Source of the DNA: Leucobacter sp. Ag1
Lineage (GTDB): Bacteria > Actinomycetota > Actinomycetes > Actinomycetales > Microbacteriaceae
DNA length: 64,000 nucleotides
Reading direction: 5' to 3'
Assembly (NCBI RefSeq): GCF_000980875.1
Contig: NZ_LAYO01000105.1
Span: 39,477 to 103,476, forward strand
The notes under the pieces: model-generated
Database searches by the model: none
What the model saw: only the letters and a program-made list of their open reading frames with translations
What the model was told of the DNA's origin: nothing
Shown: positions 34,502 through 44,297 of the stretch, piece by piece
How positions within the stretch are numbered: the stretch's first letter is position 1
Layout: each line of letters begins with the position of its first letter
Made by a program: the position numbers and the translations under genes

Positions 34502-36622
34502 GTGGCACAAGACGTGCTCACGGACCTGAGCAAGGTCCGCAACATCGGCATCATGGCGCACATCGATGCCGGCAAGACCACCACCACCGAGCGCATCCTG
34601 TTCTACACGGGTGTCAACCACAAGCTGGGCGAGACCCACGACGGCGCTTCGACGACTGACTGGATGGAGCAGGAGAAGGAGCGCGGCATCACGATCACGT
34701 CGGCCGCCGTGACCTGCTTCTGGAACAAGAACCAGATCAACATCATCGACACCCCGGGTCACGTGGACTTCACCGTCGAGGTGGAGCGTTCGCTCCGCGT
34801 CCTCGACGGCGCCGTCGCCGTCTTCGACGGCAAGGAGGGCGTCGAGCCCCAGTCCGAGACCGTGTGGCGTCAGGCCGACAAGTACGGCGTCCCCCGCATC
34901 TGCTTCGTCAACAAGATGGACAAGATGGGTGCCGACTTCTACTTCACGGTCGACACCATCGTCAGCCGCCTCGGTGCCAAGCCGCTCGTGATGCAGCTGC
35001 CCATCGGCGCTGAGAGCGACTTCATCGGCGTCGTCGACCTGCTCTCGATGAAGGCCTTCGTCTGGGAGGGCGACGCCAAGGGCGATGTGACCCTGGGCGC
35101 TGCCTACGAGACCCAGGAGATCCCCGCCGACCTCCAGGCCAAGGCCGAGGAGTACCGCGCGAAGCTCGTCGAGACCGTCGCCGAGACCGACGACGCGCTG
35201 CTCGAGAAGTTCTTCGGCGGCGAGGAGATCTCGGTCGAGGAGCTCAAGACCGGCATCCGCAAGCTCGTCGTGAACAACGAGATCTACCCCGTGTACTGCG
35301 GCTCGGCGTTCAAGAACCGCGGCATCCAGCCGATGCTCGACGCGGTCGTGGACTTCCTCCCGAACCCGCTCGACGTGGGCGCCATCGAGGCGCACGACCC
35401 GCGCGACGAGTCGGTCGTCATCGAGCGTCTGCCCGCAGCGGATCAGCCGTTCTCGGCGCTCGCATTCAAGGTCGCCGTGCACCCCTTCTTCGGTCGCCTC
35501 ACCTACGTGCGCGTCTACTCGGGTCAGCTCGACTCGGGTGCCCAGGTCATCAACTCGACCAAGGGCAAGAAGGAGCGCATCGGCAAGATCTTCCAGATGC
35601 ACGCCAACAAGGAGATGCCGGTCGACAACCTGACCGCCGGCAACATCTACGCCGTGATCGGTCTGAAGGACACCACCACCGGTGACACCCTCTCGGATCC
35701 GAACAACCAGGTCGTGCTCGAGTCGATGACCTTCCCGGAGCCCGTGATCGAGGTGGCCATCGAGCCGAAGACCAAGGGCGACCAGGAGAAGCTGTCGACC
35801 GCGATCCAGAAGCTCGCCGAGGAGGATCCGACCTTCCGCGTGAGCCTGAACGCCGAGACCGGCCAGACCGTCATCGCGGGCATGGGCGAGCTCCACCTCG
35901 ACATCCTCGTGGACCGCATGAAGCGCGAGTTCAAGGTCGAGGCCAACGTGGGCAAGCCCCAGGTGGCCTACCGCGAGACCATCCGTCGCACGGTCGAGAA
36001 GTACGACTACACCCACAAGAAGCAGACCGGTGGTTCCGGTCAGTTCGCGAAGGTGCAGATCGCGCTTGCTCCGCTCGTCGGCGAGGACGCGGGCGACAAG
36101 CTGTACGAGTTCGAGGACAAGGTGACCGGTGGTCGCGTGCCTCGCGAGTACATCCCGTCGGTCGACGCCGGTATCCAGGACGCGATGCAGTACGGCATCC
36201 TCGCCGGCTTCCCCGTCGTGGGTGTCAAGGCGACGCTGCTCGACGGCGCGTACCACGACGTCGACTCCTCGGAGATGGCGTTCAAGATCGCCGGTTCGAT
36301 GGCCTTCAAGGAGGCCGCTCGTATGGCGCAGCCCGTGCTGCTCGAGCCGCTCATGGCGGTCGAGGTGCGTACTCCCGAGGAGTACATGGGCGACGTGATC
36401 GGCGACCTGAACTCGCGTCGCGGTCAGATCCAGTCCATGGAGGATGCATCGGGCGTCAAGGTCATCCGCGCGCTCGTTCCGCTCTCCGAGATGTTCGGGT
36501 ACATCGGCGATCTGCGGTCGAAGACCAGCGGTCGCGCGGTGTTCTCGATGACCTTCGACTCCTACTCCGAGGTGCCGAAGGCCGTGGCCGAAGAAATCGT
36601 TCAGAAGGCTAAGGGCGAGTAA
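34502..36622 (+). CDS. fusA: Translation elongation factor G
   Basis: A 706-residue GTPase that drives translocation. The G1 motif AHIDAGKT is at 19-26, DTPGHVDF is G3 and NKMDKMG is G4. The GTG start is preceded by GGAGGAGA (34491-34498). Domains II-V follow in normal order, including the segment [15 protein letters not shown] 10-bp hairpin follows the stop. Confidence 0.98.
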   Translation: MAQDVLTDLSKVRNIGIMAHIDAGKTTTTERILFYTGVNHKLGETHDGASTTDWMEQEKERGITITSAAVTCFWNKNQINIIDTPGHVDFTVEVERSLRVLDGAVAVFDGKEGVEPQSETVWRQADKYGVPRICFVNKMDKMGADFYFTVDTIVSRLGAKPLVMQLPIGAESDFIGVVDLLSMKAFVWEGDAKGDVTLGAAYETQEIPADLQAKAEEYRAKLVETVAETDDALLEKFFGGEEISVEELKTGIRKLVVNNEIYPVYCGSAFKNRGIQPMLDAVVDFLPNPLDVGAIEAHDPRDESVVIERLPAADQPFSALAFKVAVHPFFGRLTYVRVYSGQLDSGAQVINSTKGKKERIGKIFQMHANKEMPVDNLTAGNIYAVIGLKDTTTGDTLSDPNNQVVLESMTFPEPVIEVAIEPKTKGDQEKLSTAIQKLAEEDPTFRVSLNAETGQTVIAGMGELHLDILVDRMKREFKVEANVGKPQVAYRETIRRTVEKYDYTHKKQTGGSGQFAKVQIALAPLVGEDAGDKLYEFEDKVTGGRVPREYIPSVDAGIQDAMQYGILAGFPVVGVKATLLDGAYHDVDSSEMAFKIAGSMAFKEAARMAQPVLLEPLMAVEVRTPEEYMGDVIGDLNSRRGQIQSMEDASGVKVIRALVPLSEMFGYIGDLRSKTSGRAVFSMTFDSYSEVPKAVAEEIVQKAKGE

Positions 36623-36631
36623 CGCCCACCT

Positions 36632-36658
36632 GGCGGTGGGGTGCTGAGCCCCACCGCC
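36632..36658 (+). terminator. Hairpin between fusA and tuf
   Basis: A 10-bp perfect stem (36632-36641 with 36649-36658) with a seven-base loop. No T-run follows. It may lower read-through so that tuf is driven largely by its own promoter (TAACAT at 36694-36699 is a good -10 candidate; its -35 is weak). Confidence 0.5.
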
Positions 36659-36774
36659 GGAACGCTCGGGTCGATCTTCACGGCGCGAGCTTGTAACATA
36701 GGTACACACCCCGTACTCGTGACCTCCGAAACCTTCGGAGGGAAGCGGTACTCAACGTCCTGAGGAGGACCATA

Positions 36775-37968
36775 GTGGCGAAGGCCAAGTTCGAGCGGAC
36801 CAAGCCGCACGTGAACATCGGAACCATCGGTCACGTCGATCACGGTAAGACCACTCTTACCGCGGCGATCTCGAAGACTCTTGCTGACAAGTTCCCGTCT
36901 GACGTGAACGTCCAGCGCGACTTCGACACGATCGACTCGGCTCCCGAGGAGCGCCAGCGCGGCATCACCATCAACATCTCGCACGTCGAGTACGAGACCG
37001 AGAAGCGCCACTACGCGCACGTTGATGCACCGGGCCACGCCGACTACATCAAGAACATGATCACCGGTGCCGCTCAGATGGACGGCGCGATCCTCGTGGT
37101 CGCGGCGACCGACGGCATGATGGCTCAGACCAAGGAGCACATCCTCCTCGCCAAGCAGGTCGGCGTTCCCTACCTGCTCGTCGCGCTGAACAAGAGCGAC
37201 ATGGTCGACGACGAGGAGATCCTCGAGCTCGTCGAGATGGAGGTCCGCGAGGAGCTCTCCAAGAACGGCTTCGACGGCGACAACGCTCCCGTCGTGCGCG
37301 TCTCGGGCTACGAGGCTCTGCAGGGCAACGAGAAGTGGGTCAACTCCATCCTCGAGCTCATGGCTGCGGTCGACGAGAGCATCCCCGATCCGGTGCGTGA
37401 CAAGGACAAGCCGTTCCTCATGCCCGTCGAGGACGTCTTCACCATCACCGGTCGTGGAACCGTCGTCACCGGCCGCGCCGAGCGCGGTACCCTCGCCATC
37501 AACAGCGAGGTCGAGATCGTGGGTCTGCGTCCGACGCAGAAGACCACCGTCACCGGTATCGAGATGTTCCACAAGCAGCTCGACGAGGCGTGGGCCGGCG
37601 AGAACTGTGGCCTGCTGCTCCGCGGCACCAAGCGCGAGGATGTCGAGCGCGGCCAGGTCGTCGTGAAGCCGGGTTCGATCACCCCGCACACCAAGTTCGA
37701 GGGCACCGCCTACATCCTGAAGAAGGAAGAGGGCGGCCGTCACAACCCGTTCGAGACGAACTACCGTCCGCAGTTCTACTTCCGTACGACTGACGTGACC
37801 GGTGTCATCACCCTGCCCGAGGACAAGCCGATGGTTATGCCCGGCGACACCACCGACATGTCGGTCGAGCTGATCCAGCCGATCGCTATGGAAGAGGGCC
37901 TCGGCTTCGCGATCCGTGAGGGTGGCCGCACCGTCGGCGCCGGCACGGTGACCAAGGTCGTCGAGTAA
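36775..37968 (+). CDS. tuf: Translation elongation factor Tu
   Basis: A 397-residue GTPase that brings aminoacyl-tRNA to the ribosome. GHVDHGKT lies at 19-26, DAPGHADY is the switch II region and NKSD is the G4 motif. The GTG start is preceded by GAGGAGG (36762-36768). A strong terminator follows. Confidence 0.98.
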   Translation: MAKAKFERTKPHVNIGTIGHVDHGKTTLTAAISKTLADKFPSDVNVQRDFDTIDSAPEERQRGITINISHVEYETEKRHYAHVDAPGHADYIKNMITGAAQMDGAILVVAATDGMMAQTKEHILLAKQVGVPYLLVALNKSDMVDDEEILELVEMEVREELSKNGFDGDNAPVVRVSGYEALQGNEKWVNSILELMAAVDESIPDPVRDKDKPFLMPVEDVFTITGRGTVVTGRAERGTLAINSEVEIVGLRPTQKTTVTGIEMFHKQLDEAWAGENCGLLLRGTKREDVERGQVVVKPGSITPHTKFEGTAYILKKEEGGRHNPFETNYRPQFYFRTTDVTGVITLPEDKPMVMPGDTTDMSVELIQPIAMEEGLGFAIREGGRTVGAGTVTKVVE

Positions 37969-37984
37969 GCATTACTCGATCCTG

Positions 37985-38024
37985 CAGCGGGGCCGCACCT
38001 TCGGGTGCGGCCCCGCTGTCGTTT
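37985..38024 (+). terminator. Intrinsic terminator after tuf
   Basis: A perfect 15-bp GC stem (37985-37999 with 38004-38018), loop TTCG, and a short TCGTTT tail. It ends the str operon. Confidence 0.9.
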
Positions 38025-38032
38025 CCCGGATG

Positions 38033-38108
38033 CTCGCGCGTGTACGCAATATCGGGCGCAAACGCACTGTGCGTATGTGTTCGATGCGGTGAATACTCGC
38101 GCGTGTAC
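38033..38108 (+). repeat. Two exact 13-bp direct repeats upstream of the XRE regulator
   Basis: CTCGCGCGTGTAC occurs at 38033-38045 and again at 38096-38108, 63 bases apart (about six helical turns). Each copy ends in the palindrome GTGTAC. The stretch between them is richer in A/T and in TGTG/GTAT words than its surroundings. Placement before a helix-turn-helix gene suggests an operator pair. Confidence 0.6.
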
Positions 38109-38147
38109 ACCCTGGTCCTCCGATTCCCGGGCGATCAGGCTGGGAGC

Positions 38148-38450
38148 ATGTCTCCCAGAAAGGTCCTCGCCGCAGAGAAGATCGGCGCGCGGATCCGCGA
38201 AGCCCGTCATGAGCTCGGGCTGACCATCGAGGACCTGAGCGCACTCGCCGAGATCGACGCGGCGACGCTGGGCAAGCTGGAGCGCGGCGCCCAGAGCCCC
38301 TCCGTCGAGACCGTCGTCCGTGTGGCGAGCGCGCTCGAGGTCGACCCGGGCGTGCTGCTGCAGGGGATCACGGCCGACGACTACGGAAAGCGGGAGCATC
38401 GCTTCACCGCACGCGACTTCCTCGCGGAACGCGCGCGTCGTGATCGCTGA
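38148..38450 (+). CDS. XRE-family helix-turn-helix regulator
   Basis: A 100-residue protein. Residues about 12-70 form a Cro/CI-type helix-turn-helix (IGARIREARHELGLTIEDLSALAEIDAATLGKLERGAQSPSVETVVRVASALEVD). No sensor or protease domain is attached; the C-terminal 25 residues are charged. The exact direct repeats just upstream suggest autoregulation. It lies alone between tuf and an antitoxin-like gene in the opposite direction. Confidence 0.88.
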   Translation: MSPRKVLAAEKIGARIREARHELGLTIEDLSALAEIDAATLGKLERGAQSPSVETVVRVASALEVDPGVLLQGITADDYGKREHRFTARDFLAERARRDR

Positions 38451-38479
38451 GACCGTGTCGCGGGACCGGCGGCCCCGAA

Positions 38480-38523
38480 CGCCATGAACCCCCGCAGAGC
38501 CTGCTCTGCGGGGGTTCATGGCG
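38480..38523. terminator. 20-bp perfect hairpin between convergent genes
   Basis: Bases 38480-38499 pair perfectly with 38504-38523 around a four-base loop. Convergent genes end on both sides (38450 and 38557), so it probably works as a bidirectional terminator. T-runs are short. Confidence 0.75.
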
Positions 38524-38556
38524 TGCGCGGTGCGGGGCGCCGCGAACGGGTCCGGA

Positions 38557-38772
38557 CTACTCGTTGCCGACCTGCTTGTCGACGTTCGAGCGGACGTCCT
38601 CGACCTGCTCCTCAAACTTTCCGCCAGTGACCTTGTTCGCCAGGTCGGCGGCGCCGTCGAGCACCTTGTCGCTGATGCCCTCGGCCTGCTCGCTGTGCAG
38701 CGCCTCGCTGATCTTGTCGGCGTTGCCCTTGATGAATTCTCCGGCCTGCTTGCCGAGATCCTCGATACCCAT
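38557..38772 (-). CDS. MT0933/Rv0909-type antitoxin-family protein
   Basis: A 71-residue hydrophilic helical protein (MGIEDLGKQAGEF, then KVTGGKFEEQVEDVR). The GGKFEEQV segment and size match the MT0933 antitoxin family of actinobacteria. No toxin gene lies beside it, so an antitoxin role here is uncertain; many such solitary copies may serve other roles. Confidence 0.75.
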   Translation of the reverse strand: MGIEDLGKQAGEFIKGNADKISEALHSEQAEGISDKVLDGAADLANKVTGGKFEEQVEDVRSNVDKQVGNE

Positions 38773-38886
38773 GTCACGTCCTCCGAACGATGTCCGCGAC
38801 CGCGGTCCCTCCCGCGGCGCTGGATCCGGTGTGAGGCGGACACCTCACGCGCTCATTCTGTCCGAGGATTCGCTTGGAAACACTCC

Positions 38887-38919
38887 GAGTATTTTCAGGG
38901 AATCCGCAGGATAATACTC
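38887..38919. repeat. AT-rich inverted repeat upstream of the antitoxin-like gene
   Basis: GAGTATT at 38887-38893 and AATACTC at 38913-38919 form 7-base arms spaced by 19 bases. It lies in the 295-base gap (38773-39067), which otherwise contains no gene. It could be an operator for the minus-strand gene or the plus-strand dehydratase gene. Confidence 0.4.
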
Positions 38920-39067
38920 GTCCTTCGACGAACGCCGCCGCCGGGCGGGCTTCGAGACACCGCGCAGTGGGGCGTTGCAGCGGGCTCACCAGGGCCGGGC
39001 CGCTATCCTCGTAGTGGACTCCGGGACCCGCCCGGACCGCAGACCGTCCGATCGAGAAGGGGGCGAA

Positions 39068-40867
39068 GTGCCGCTCACTGCCACCCAACGCGTCGCGCAC
39101 TTCCTGAAGCAGTACGGCCTGCTCTACCTGGGGGACTGCCTCGCCTGGGCGGTGGGCATCCTCGCCGCGCTCGTGCTCCGCTTCGACTTCGATCTGTCAC
39201 GGATCCACTGGGGTTGGACACCGGTGCTGATCCTCGTCACGGCGCTGCTGCAGCTCATCGGGGGCTGGGTGTTCTGGCTCTACCGCTCCCGGTACGAGAT
39301 CGGCGGCTTCGACGAGGTCCGGGCCATCGTGCTCGAGATCACCGCGGTCACCGTAGTCGCCTGGCTGTTCGCGTACCTGGTGGGCTACGCGAACGGGATC
39401 CCGCGCAGCACGATGATCATCGCCGCCCCGATCGCTTTCAGCGTCATGGGCGTACTGCGCTATCTCAAGCGCCTCGGTGCCGAGCAGCGCGCGAAGCCGA
39501 GTCGGGGTGCGGAGCGGGTGCTGCTCTACGGCTCCGGGTATCTGGGAGCGCAGACCGCCAAGCGGCTGCTCACCGATGCCGAGTCGAGCCTGCTTCCCGT
39601 GGGCTTCCTCGACGACGACGTCGAGAAGCGCAACCACGAGGTGCGCGGCGTGCGCGTGCACGGCGGCTTCGCGGACCTCGCCCGTGCGGTCGAGGAGACG
39701 GGCGCGACCGCGATCATGGTCTGCATCGGCGACGCCGACGCGAGCCTGCTGCGGCGCATCGACGAGGCGGCGGATCGGCTCGGGATCCGGGTCATGGTGC
39801 TGCCCTCGCTCGAGCAGCTGCTCCTGAACGCCTCCGCGATCTCGGACGTGCGCGACATCTCGATCGAGGATCTGATCGGCCGGCACCCGGTGCGGCTCGA
39901 AATGTCCTCCATCGCGCAGTACCTGCAGGATCGCGTGGTGCTCGTGACGGGCGCAGGCGGTTCGATCGGCTCGGAGCTCTCGCGGCAGCTGGCGCGATTC
40001 GCGCCGCGCGAGCTGATCCTGCTCGATCGCGATGAGACGGCCCTGCAGGCCGCGCAGCTCTCCATCAGCGGACACGGTCTGCTCGACACCCGCGACGTCG
40101 TCCTCGCGGATATCCGGGACGCCGAGACCCTGCGCCAGATCTTCGCCGAGCGGAAGCCCGAGGTGGTGTTCCACGCGGCGGCGCTGAAGCACCTGCCGAT
40201 GCTGGAGCAGTACCCCGAGGAAGCCTGGAAGACGAACGTGCTCGGGACGCTCAACGTGCTGCGCGCCGCGCAGTCGGTCGGCGTGGGCACCTTCGTGAAC
40301 ATCTCGACCGACAAGGCGGCCAACCCCACGAGCGTGCTCGGGCATTCGAAGCGCGTCGCCGAGAAGCTCACCGCGTGGATGGCACAGGAGACGGGGGAGC
40401 GGTACCTCTCGGTGCGCTTCGGCAATGTCATCGGCAGCCGGGGATCCATGCTGCCGACCTTCGCCGCGCTCATCGAGTCCGGCGGCCCGGTCACCGTGAC
40501 GCACCCCGACGTGACCCGCTTCTTCATGACGATCCCCGAGGCATGCCAGCTGGTCGTGCAGGCTGGAGGCATCGGTCGGCAGGGCGAGGTGCTGATCCTC
40601 GACATGGGCGAGCCGGTGCGGATCCTCGACGTCGCGCAGCGCATGATCGCACAGTCGGGCAAGCCGATCGAGATCGTCTTCACCGGGCTGCGGCACGGCG
40701 AGAAGCTGCACGAGGAATTGGTCGCCCTGGGCGAGGGCGACGAGCGCCCCTTCCACCCGAAGATCTCGCACGCGCACGTCGATGTGCTCGCGCCCGACCG
40801 GCTCGACCACGACGGCTGGGTGGCGCGCCTGGACCTCACCGATGAGGCCGGGGAGCGGGTCCAGTGA
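39068..40867 (+). CDS. Membrane-bound nucleoside-diphosphate-sugar epimerase/dehydratase (CapD/FlaA1 family)
   Basis: A 599-residue protein from a GTG. Four N-terminal membrane helices (LLYLGDCLAWAVGILAALVL onwards) are followed by a CoA-binding-like Rossmann domain (VLLYGSGYLGAQTA) and a second Rossmann domain with TGAGGSIGS at about residue 294. The active-site region ISTDKAANPTSVLGHSK matches UDP-GlcNAc 4,6-dehydratases of the WbpM/CapD type. These enzymes begin synthesis of deoxy-amino sugars for surface glycans. The next gene overlaps its stop (GTGA). Confidence 0.92.
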   Translation: MPLTATQRVAHFLKQYGLLYLGDCLAWAVGILAALVLRFDFDLSRIHWGWTPVLILVTALLQLIGGWVFWLYRSRYEIGGFDEVRAIVLEITAVTVVAWLFAYLVGYANGIPRSTMIIAAPIAFSVMGVLRYLKRLGAEQRAKPSRGAERVLLYGSGYLGAQTAKRLLTDAESSLLPVGFLDDDVEKRNHEVRGVRVHGGFADLARAVEETGATAIMVCIGDADASLLRRIDEAADRLGIRVMVLPSLEQLLLNASAISDVRDISIEDLIGRHPVRLEMSSIAQYLQDRVVLVTGAGGSIGSELSRQLARFAPRELILLDRDETALQAAQLSISGHGLLDTRDVVLADIRDAETLRQIFAERKPEVVFHAAALKHLPMLEQYPEEAWKTNVLGTLNVLRAAQSVGVGTFVNISTDKAANPTSVLGHSKRVAEKLTAWMAQETGERYLSVRFGNVIGSRGSMLPTFAALIESGGPVTVTHPDVTRFFMTIPEACQLVVQAGGIGRQGEVLILDMGEPVRILDVAQRMIAQSGKPIEIVFTGLRHGEKLHEELVALGEGDERPFHPKISHAHVDVLAPDRLDHDGWVARLDLTDEAGERVQ

Positions 40868-41952
40868 GCCTCGCCCTCATCGCATCGCTCGTCGCCGGTG
40901 CCACGCTGCTGCTGAGCCTGCTGCTGCCGTTCGCGGTGCGCCCGCTCCTGGTCCGGCTCGGGATCATGGACGTCCCGAACGAACGATCCTCGCACTCGCG
41001 TCCCGTGCTGCGCGGCCTCGGTCTGGCGGTGCTCATCGCCATGCTCGTCGGCGGCCTGCTCGGTGTGCTGCTGCTCGGGGGGAACGGGGGGTTCCCCGAC
41101 CGGTGGGACCTGCTGCTGGTCATCGTGCTGGCTTCGCTCGCAGCCGGGCTGCTGGGCCTGGGCGAGGACCTGCACGGCGTGAGCGTGCGCGCACGGAGCA
41201 TCTGGCTCATCCTCATCGCGCTGGCAGGGCCGGGCGCGCTGCTGCTGCTCGCCACGCGCCCGACCTCCGGCGGGAGCTTCGCCTGGATCGCGGGTACGCC
41301 CGGGTCGCCGCTCCAACTCGAGTGGTTGAGCGCGATCCTCCTGCTGCTCTATGCGATGCTGTTCGTCTCGGGCTACATCAACGTGGCGAACTTCGTCGAC
41401 GGTCTGAACGGGATCAGCGGCCTGCACGGGGTCATCGCAGGGCTCGCCTTCGCCGCCGCGGGGTGGATGACCGGGCTCGGCTGGCTGGTGCTCGCGGGCC
41501 TGGTGCTCGCCGCAGGCTTCGCCGGCTTCCTGCCGTGGAACCTCACGAAGCCCGGCGCGTTCCTCGGAGACGTCGGCAGCTACCTGCTCGGCGGCGCGGT
41601 CGCGATCACGAGCTTCGCCGCGCTGCTCGCCGGTGTGCCGCTGCTCGCGACGATCGGTCCGATGGTGATCACCTTCGGCGACGTGGGGGTCACGCTCGTG
41701 AAGCGCGTCCGCGAGGGCAAGCGCTGGGACGAGCCGCACAAGGAGCACACCTACCAGCGGATCGAGCAGCGGGGCTACTCGCACTTGCAGGCGTCCCTGC
41801 TCGCCGCCGGCTGCACGCTGCTCACCTCGCTCCTCGGCCTGGGCTCGCTGTTCGTCGGATTCGGGGGAGCGATCGCTCTGTTCGCGGCGGGTCTCGCGGT
41901 GCTGCTCGTCTATCTCGCGCTTCCGCGACTGCTGCCGGCGCGCACGGTCTAG
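40864..41952 (+). CDS. WecA/MraY-type polyprenyl-phosphate sugar-phosphate transferase
   Basis: A 362-residue membrane enzyme with about ten helices. Characteristic cytosolic motifs are GEDLHG, NFVDGLNG and GDVGSYLLG, plus the His-rich loop HKEHTYQR. The family moves a sugar phosphate from a UDP-sugar to undecaprenyl phosphate, starting a lipid-linked glycan. Overlap with the dehydratase suggests that the sugar made there is the substrate here. Confidence 0.92.
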   Translation: MSLALIASLVAGATLLLSLLLPFAVRPLLVRLGIMDVPNERSSHSRPVLRGLGLAVLIAMLVGGLLGVLLLGGNGGFPDRWDLLLVIVLASLAAGLLGLGEDLHGVSVRARSIWLILIALAGPGALLLLATRPTSGGSFAWIAGTPGSPLQLEWLSAILLLLYAMLFVSGYINVANFVDGLNGISGLHGVIAGLAFAAAGWMTGLGWLVLAGLVLAAGFAGFLPWNLTKPGAFLGDVGSYLLGGAVAITSFAALLAGVPLLATIGPMVITFGDVGVTLVKRVREGKRWDEPHKEHTYQRIEQRGYSHLQASLLAAGCTLLTSLLGLGSLFVGFGGAIALFAAGLAVLLVYLALPRLLPARTV

Positions 41953-42337
41953 GCGCCCGACAGCAGGGGTTCCGGGCAGGATCCGGACGCGGCTCGCGGG
42001 CGCGACACGCCCGGGTTGCACGATGCATGAAGCCCGTGCGAGAATAGACAGGTTCAGCATTCCCCGCCTGTGCGGGGATCACTGCCAGGCAGTGCATCAC
42101 CACCGCGGTCCGCCGCGGGTCCGGTGAGGCCGCGGGGAGCGAACACCAGCCCGCATGTCGCACGTCGGCCAGACGAGAGTCCGGCCGTCTTCGCATGTGT
42201 GCGGGCTTTGACAGGTGAACAGAGACCCAGCATTCGTTCGTTCAGATCGGGGTGCCAGGGCGCTGGTACGCAAGACGTCCAATGCCGCGCAGCCGAGAGG
42301 CGACGCGGTACGACGCAAGTAGAAAGTAGAGAGTCAC
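41953..42337 (+). promoter_or_regulatory. Structured leader and promoter region of the S10 operon
   Basis: This 385-base gap holds no gene. TTGCAC at 42016-42021 with GAGAAT at 42040-42045 is a plausible promoter. Downstream come several hairpins: 42061-42078 (7-bp, loop CTGT), 42081-42093, 42103-42118, and a larger element closed by 42148-42155 with 42200-42207. Such a leader is where autoregulation by a ribosomal protein (L4 in enterobacteria) takes place, but the mechanism here is not shown. Confidence 0.55.
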
Positions 42338-42646
42338 ATGGCGGGACAGAAGATCCGCATTCGACTGAAGTCGTATGACCACGAGGTCATCGACAGCTCC
42401 GCGCGCAAGATCGTCGACACGGTCACCCGTGCAGGCGCGACCGTTATCGGCCCCGTGCCGCTCCCGACGGAGAAGAACGTGATCGCAGTGATCCGTTCGC
42501 CGCACAAGTACAAGGACAGCCGCGAGCACTTCGAGAAGCGCACGCACAAGCGCCTGATCGACATCGTCGATCCCACTCCCAAGGCCGTCGATTCGCTCAT
42601 GCGTCTCGACCTTCCGGCCGATGTCAACATCGAGATCAAGCTCTAA
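42338..42646 (+). CDS. rpsJ: 30S ribosomal protein S10
   Basis: A 102-residue protein with the standard S10 pattern ([20 protein letters not shown], then [33 protein letters not shown]). It is part of the 30S head and in other bacteria also works with NusB in antitermination. It is the first gene of the S10 operon, 15 bases before rplC. Confidence 0.98.
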   Translation: MAGQKIRIRLKSYDHEVIDSSARKIVDTVTRAGATVIGPVPLPTEKNVIAVIRSPHKYKDSREHFEKRTHKRLIDIVDPTPKAVDSLMRLDLPADVNIEIKL

Positions 42647-42661
42647 GGGGGGGATCTGAGA

Positions 42662-43318
42662 ATGTCGCATCTGAATCGCAACGTCAAGGGTCTCCTGGGC
42701 ACCAAGCTCGGCATGACGCAGGTCTGGGACGAGAACGGCAAGGTCGTTCCCGTCACCGTGATCGAGGTGGCCCCCAACGTGGTCACCCAGATCCGCACCG
42801 CTGAGGTCGACGGCTACAGCGCCGTGCAGATCGCTGCCGGGCAGATCGATCCCCGCAAGGTGAACCAGCCCACCGCTGGTCACTTCGCGAAGGCCGGCGT
42901 CACCCCGCGTCGCCACCTCACCGAGGTGCGCACCGCGGACGCAGCCGACTACTCGCTGGGCCAGGAGCTCACCATCGATGGCACCTTCGAGGCCGGTCAG
43001 AAGATCGACGTCGTCGGCACCTCGAAGGGCAAGGGCTTCGCCGGCGTCATGAAGCGTCACAACTTCTCCGGCGTCTCGGCTTCGCACGGCGCACACCGCA
43101 ACCACCGCAAGCCGGGTTCGATCGGCGGCGCCGCGACCCCCGGTCGCGTGTTCAAGGGCCAGCGCATGGCCGGCCGTATGGGTGGCGAGCGCGTCACCGT
43201 GCAGAACCTCACCGTGCACGCGGTCGACGCCGAGAAGGGTCTCATCCTGATCAAGGGTGCCGTTCCCGGTGCGCGCGGCCGTCTCGTATTCGTTCGCAAC
43301 GCTGTGAAGGGGGCGTAG
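42662..43318 (+). CDS. rplC: 50S ribosomal protein L3
   Basis: A 218-residue protein with the signature [19 protein letters not shown] and the peptidyl-transferase-facing loop [16 protein letters not shown]. Length and order are normal for the S10 operon. Confidence 0.98.
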   Translation: MSHLNRNVKGLLGTKLGMTQVWDENGKVVPVTVIEVAPNVVTQIRTAEVDGYSAVQIAAGQIDPRKVNQPTAGHFAKAGVTPRRHLTEVRTADAADYSLGQELTIDGTFEAGQKIDVVGTSKGKGFAGVMKRHNFSGVSASHGAHRNHRKPGSIGGAATPGRVFKGQRMAGRMGGERVTVQNLTVHAVDAEKGLILIKGAVPGARGRLVFVRNAVKGA

Positions 43319-43321
43319 TTC

Positions 43322-43975
43322 ATGGCTACCGCAACCAAGCTCCAGGTGCTCGACGCGAAGGGCAAGAAGGCCGGCGAGGTTTCGCTGCCCGAGTCGCTCT
43401 TCGGCGCCGAGACCAACGTCCCGCTGATCCACCAGGTCGTCACCGCGCAGCTCGCTGCTCGACGCCAGGGTACGCACAAGACCAAGAACCGTGGCGAGGT
43501 CTCCGGTTCGGGCGTCAAGCCGTTCAAGCAGAAGGGCACCGGCCGCGCTCGTCAGGGTTCGGTCCGCGCTCCTGAGCACCGCGGCGGCGGCGTCGTGCAC
43601 GGCCCCGTGCCGCGCGACTACTCGCAGCGCACCCCCAAGAAGATGATCGCGGCAGCACTCCGCGGCCTCCTCTCGGACCGCGCTCGCGCGAACCGCCTGC
43701 ACGTCGTCGACTCGTTCGGCATCGCAGACAAGCCCAGCACCAAGGCCGCTCGCGAGTTCCTCGCGAACGTCGCCCCCGGCAAGCGCGTCCTCGTGGTCAT
43801 CGGCCGCGACGACGAGCTCACCGTGCTGAGCGTCCGCAACCTGCCCGGCGTGCACGTCATCGCCTGGGATCAGCTCAACGCCTACGACGTGGTCGTCAGC
43901 GACGATCTCGTCTTCACCAAGGGCGCCTACGACGCATTCGTCGACGGACGCGCCGCTGAGGAGGTCTCGAAGTGA
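43322..43975 (+). CDS. rplD: 50S ribosomal protein L4
   Basis: A 217-residue protein. The exit-tunnel loop is intact ([27 protein letters not shown]). L4 is the autoregulator of the S10 operon in enterobacteria. The stop overlaps the rplW GTG by four bases. Confidence 0.98.
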   Translation: MATATKLQVLDAKGKKAGEVSLPESLFGAETNVPLIHQVVTAQLAARRQGTHKTKNRGEVSGSGVKPFKQKGTGRARQGSVRAPEHRGGGVVHGPVPRDYSQRTPKKMIAAALRGLLSDRARANRLHVVDSFGIADKPSTKAAREFLANVAPGKRVLVVIGRDDELTVLSVRNLPGVHVIAWDQLNAYDVVVSDDLVFTKGAYDAFVDGRAAEEVSK

Positions 43976-44271
43976 GCCTGAACAAGAACGTGCACGACGT
44001 CATCATCCGACCGATCGTCTCGGAGAAGAGCTACGGGCTCATCGACGCCAACGGCCAGTACACCTTCGAGGTGCAGCCGACGGCCAACAAGACCGAGATC
44101 AAGCTCGCCATCGAGCAGGTCTTCGGAGTGAAGGTCGACAAGATCAACACGCTCAACCGCAAGGGCAAGACGCGCCGGACCAAGTTCGGCATGGGCAAGC
44201 GCAAGGACACCAAGCGCGCCATCGTCACCCTGAAGTCGGGCTCCATCGACATCTTCACGGCTGCGCTGTAG
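43972..44271 (+). CDS. rplW: 50S ribosomal protein L23
   Basis: A 99-residue protein from a GTG ([36 protein letters not shown]). L23 lies at the tunnel exit, where trigger factor and the signal recognition particle dock. Confidence 0.98.
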   Translation: MSLNKNVHDVIIRPIVSEKSYGLIDANGQYTFEVQPTANKTEIKLAIEQVFGVKVDKINTLNRKGKTRRTKFGMGKRKDTKRAIVTLKSGSIDIFTAAL

Positions 44272-44297
44272 CTCGGAAGCGAAGAGAGAAGACACAC

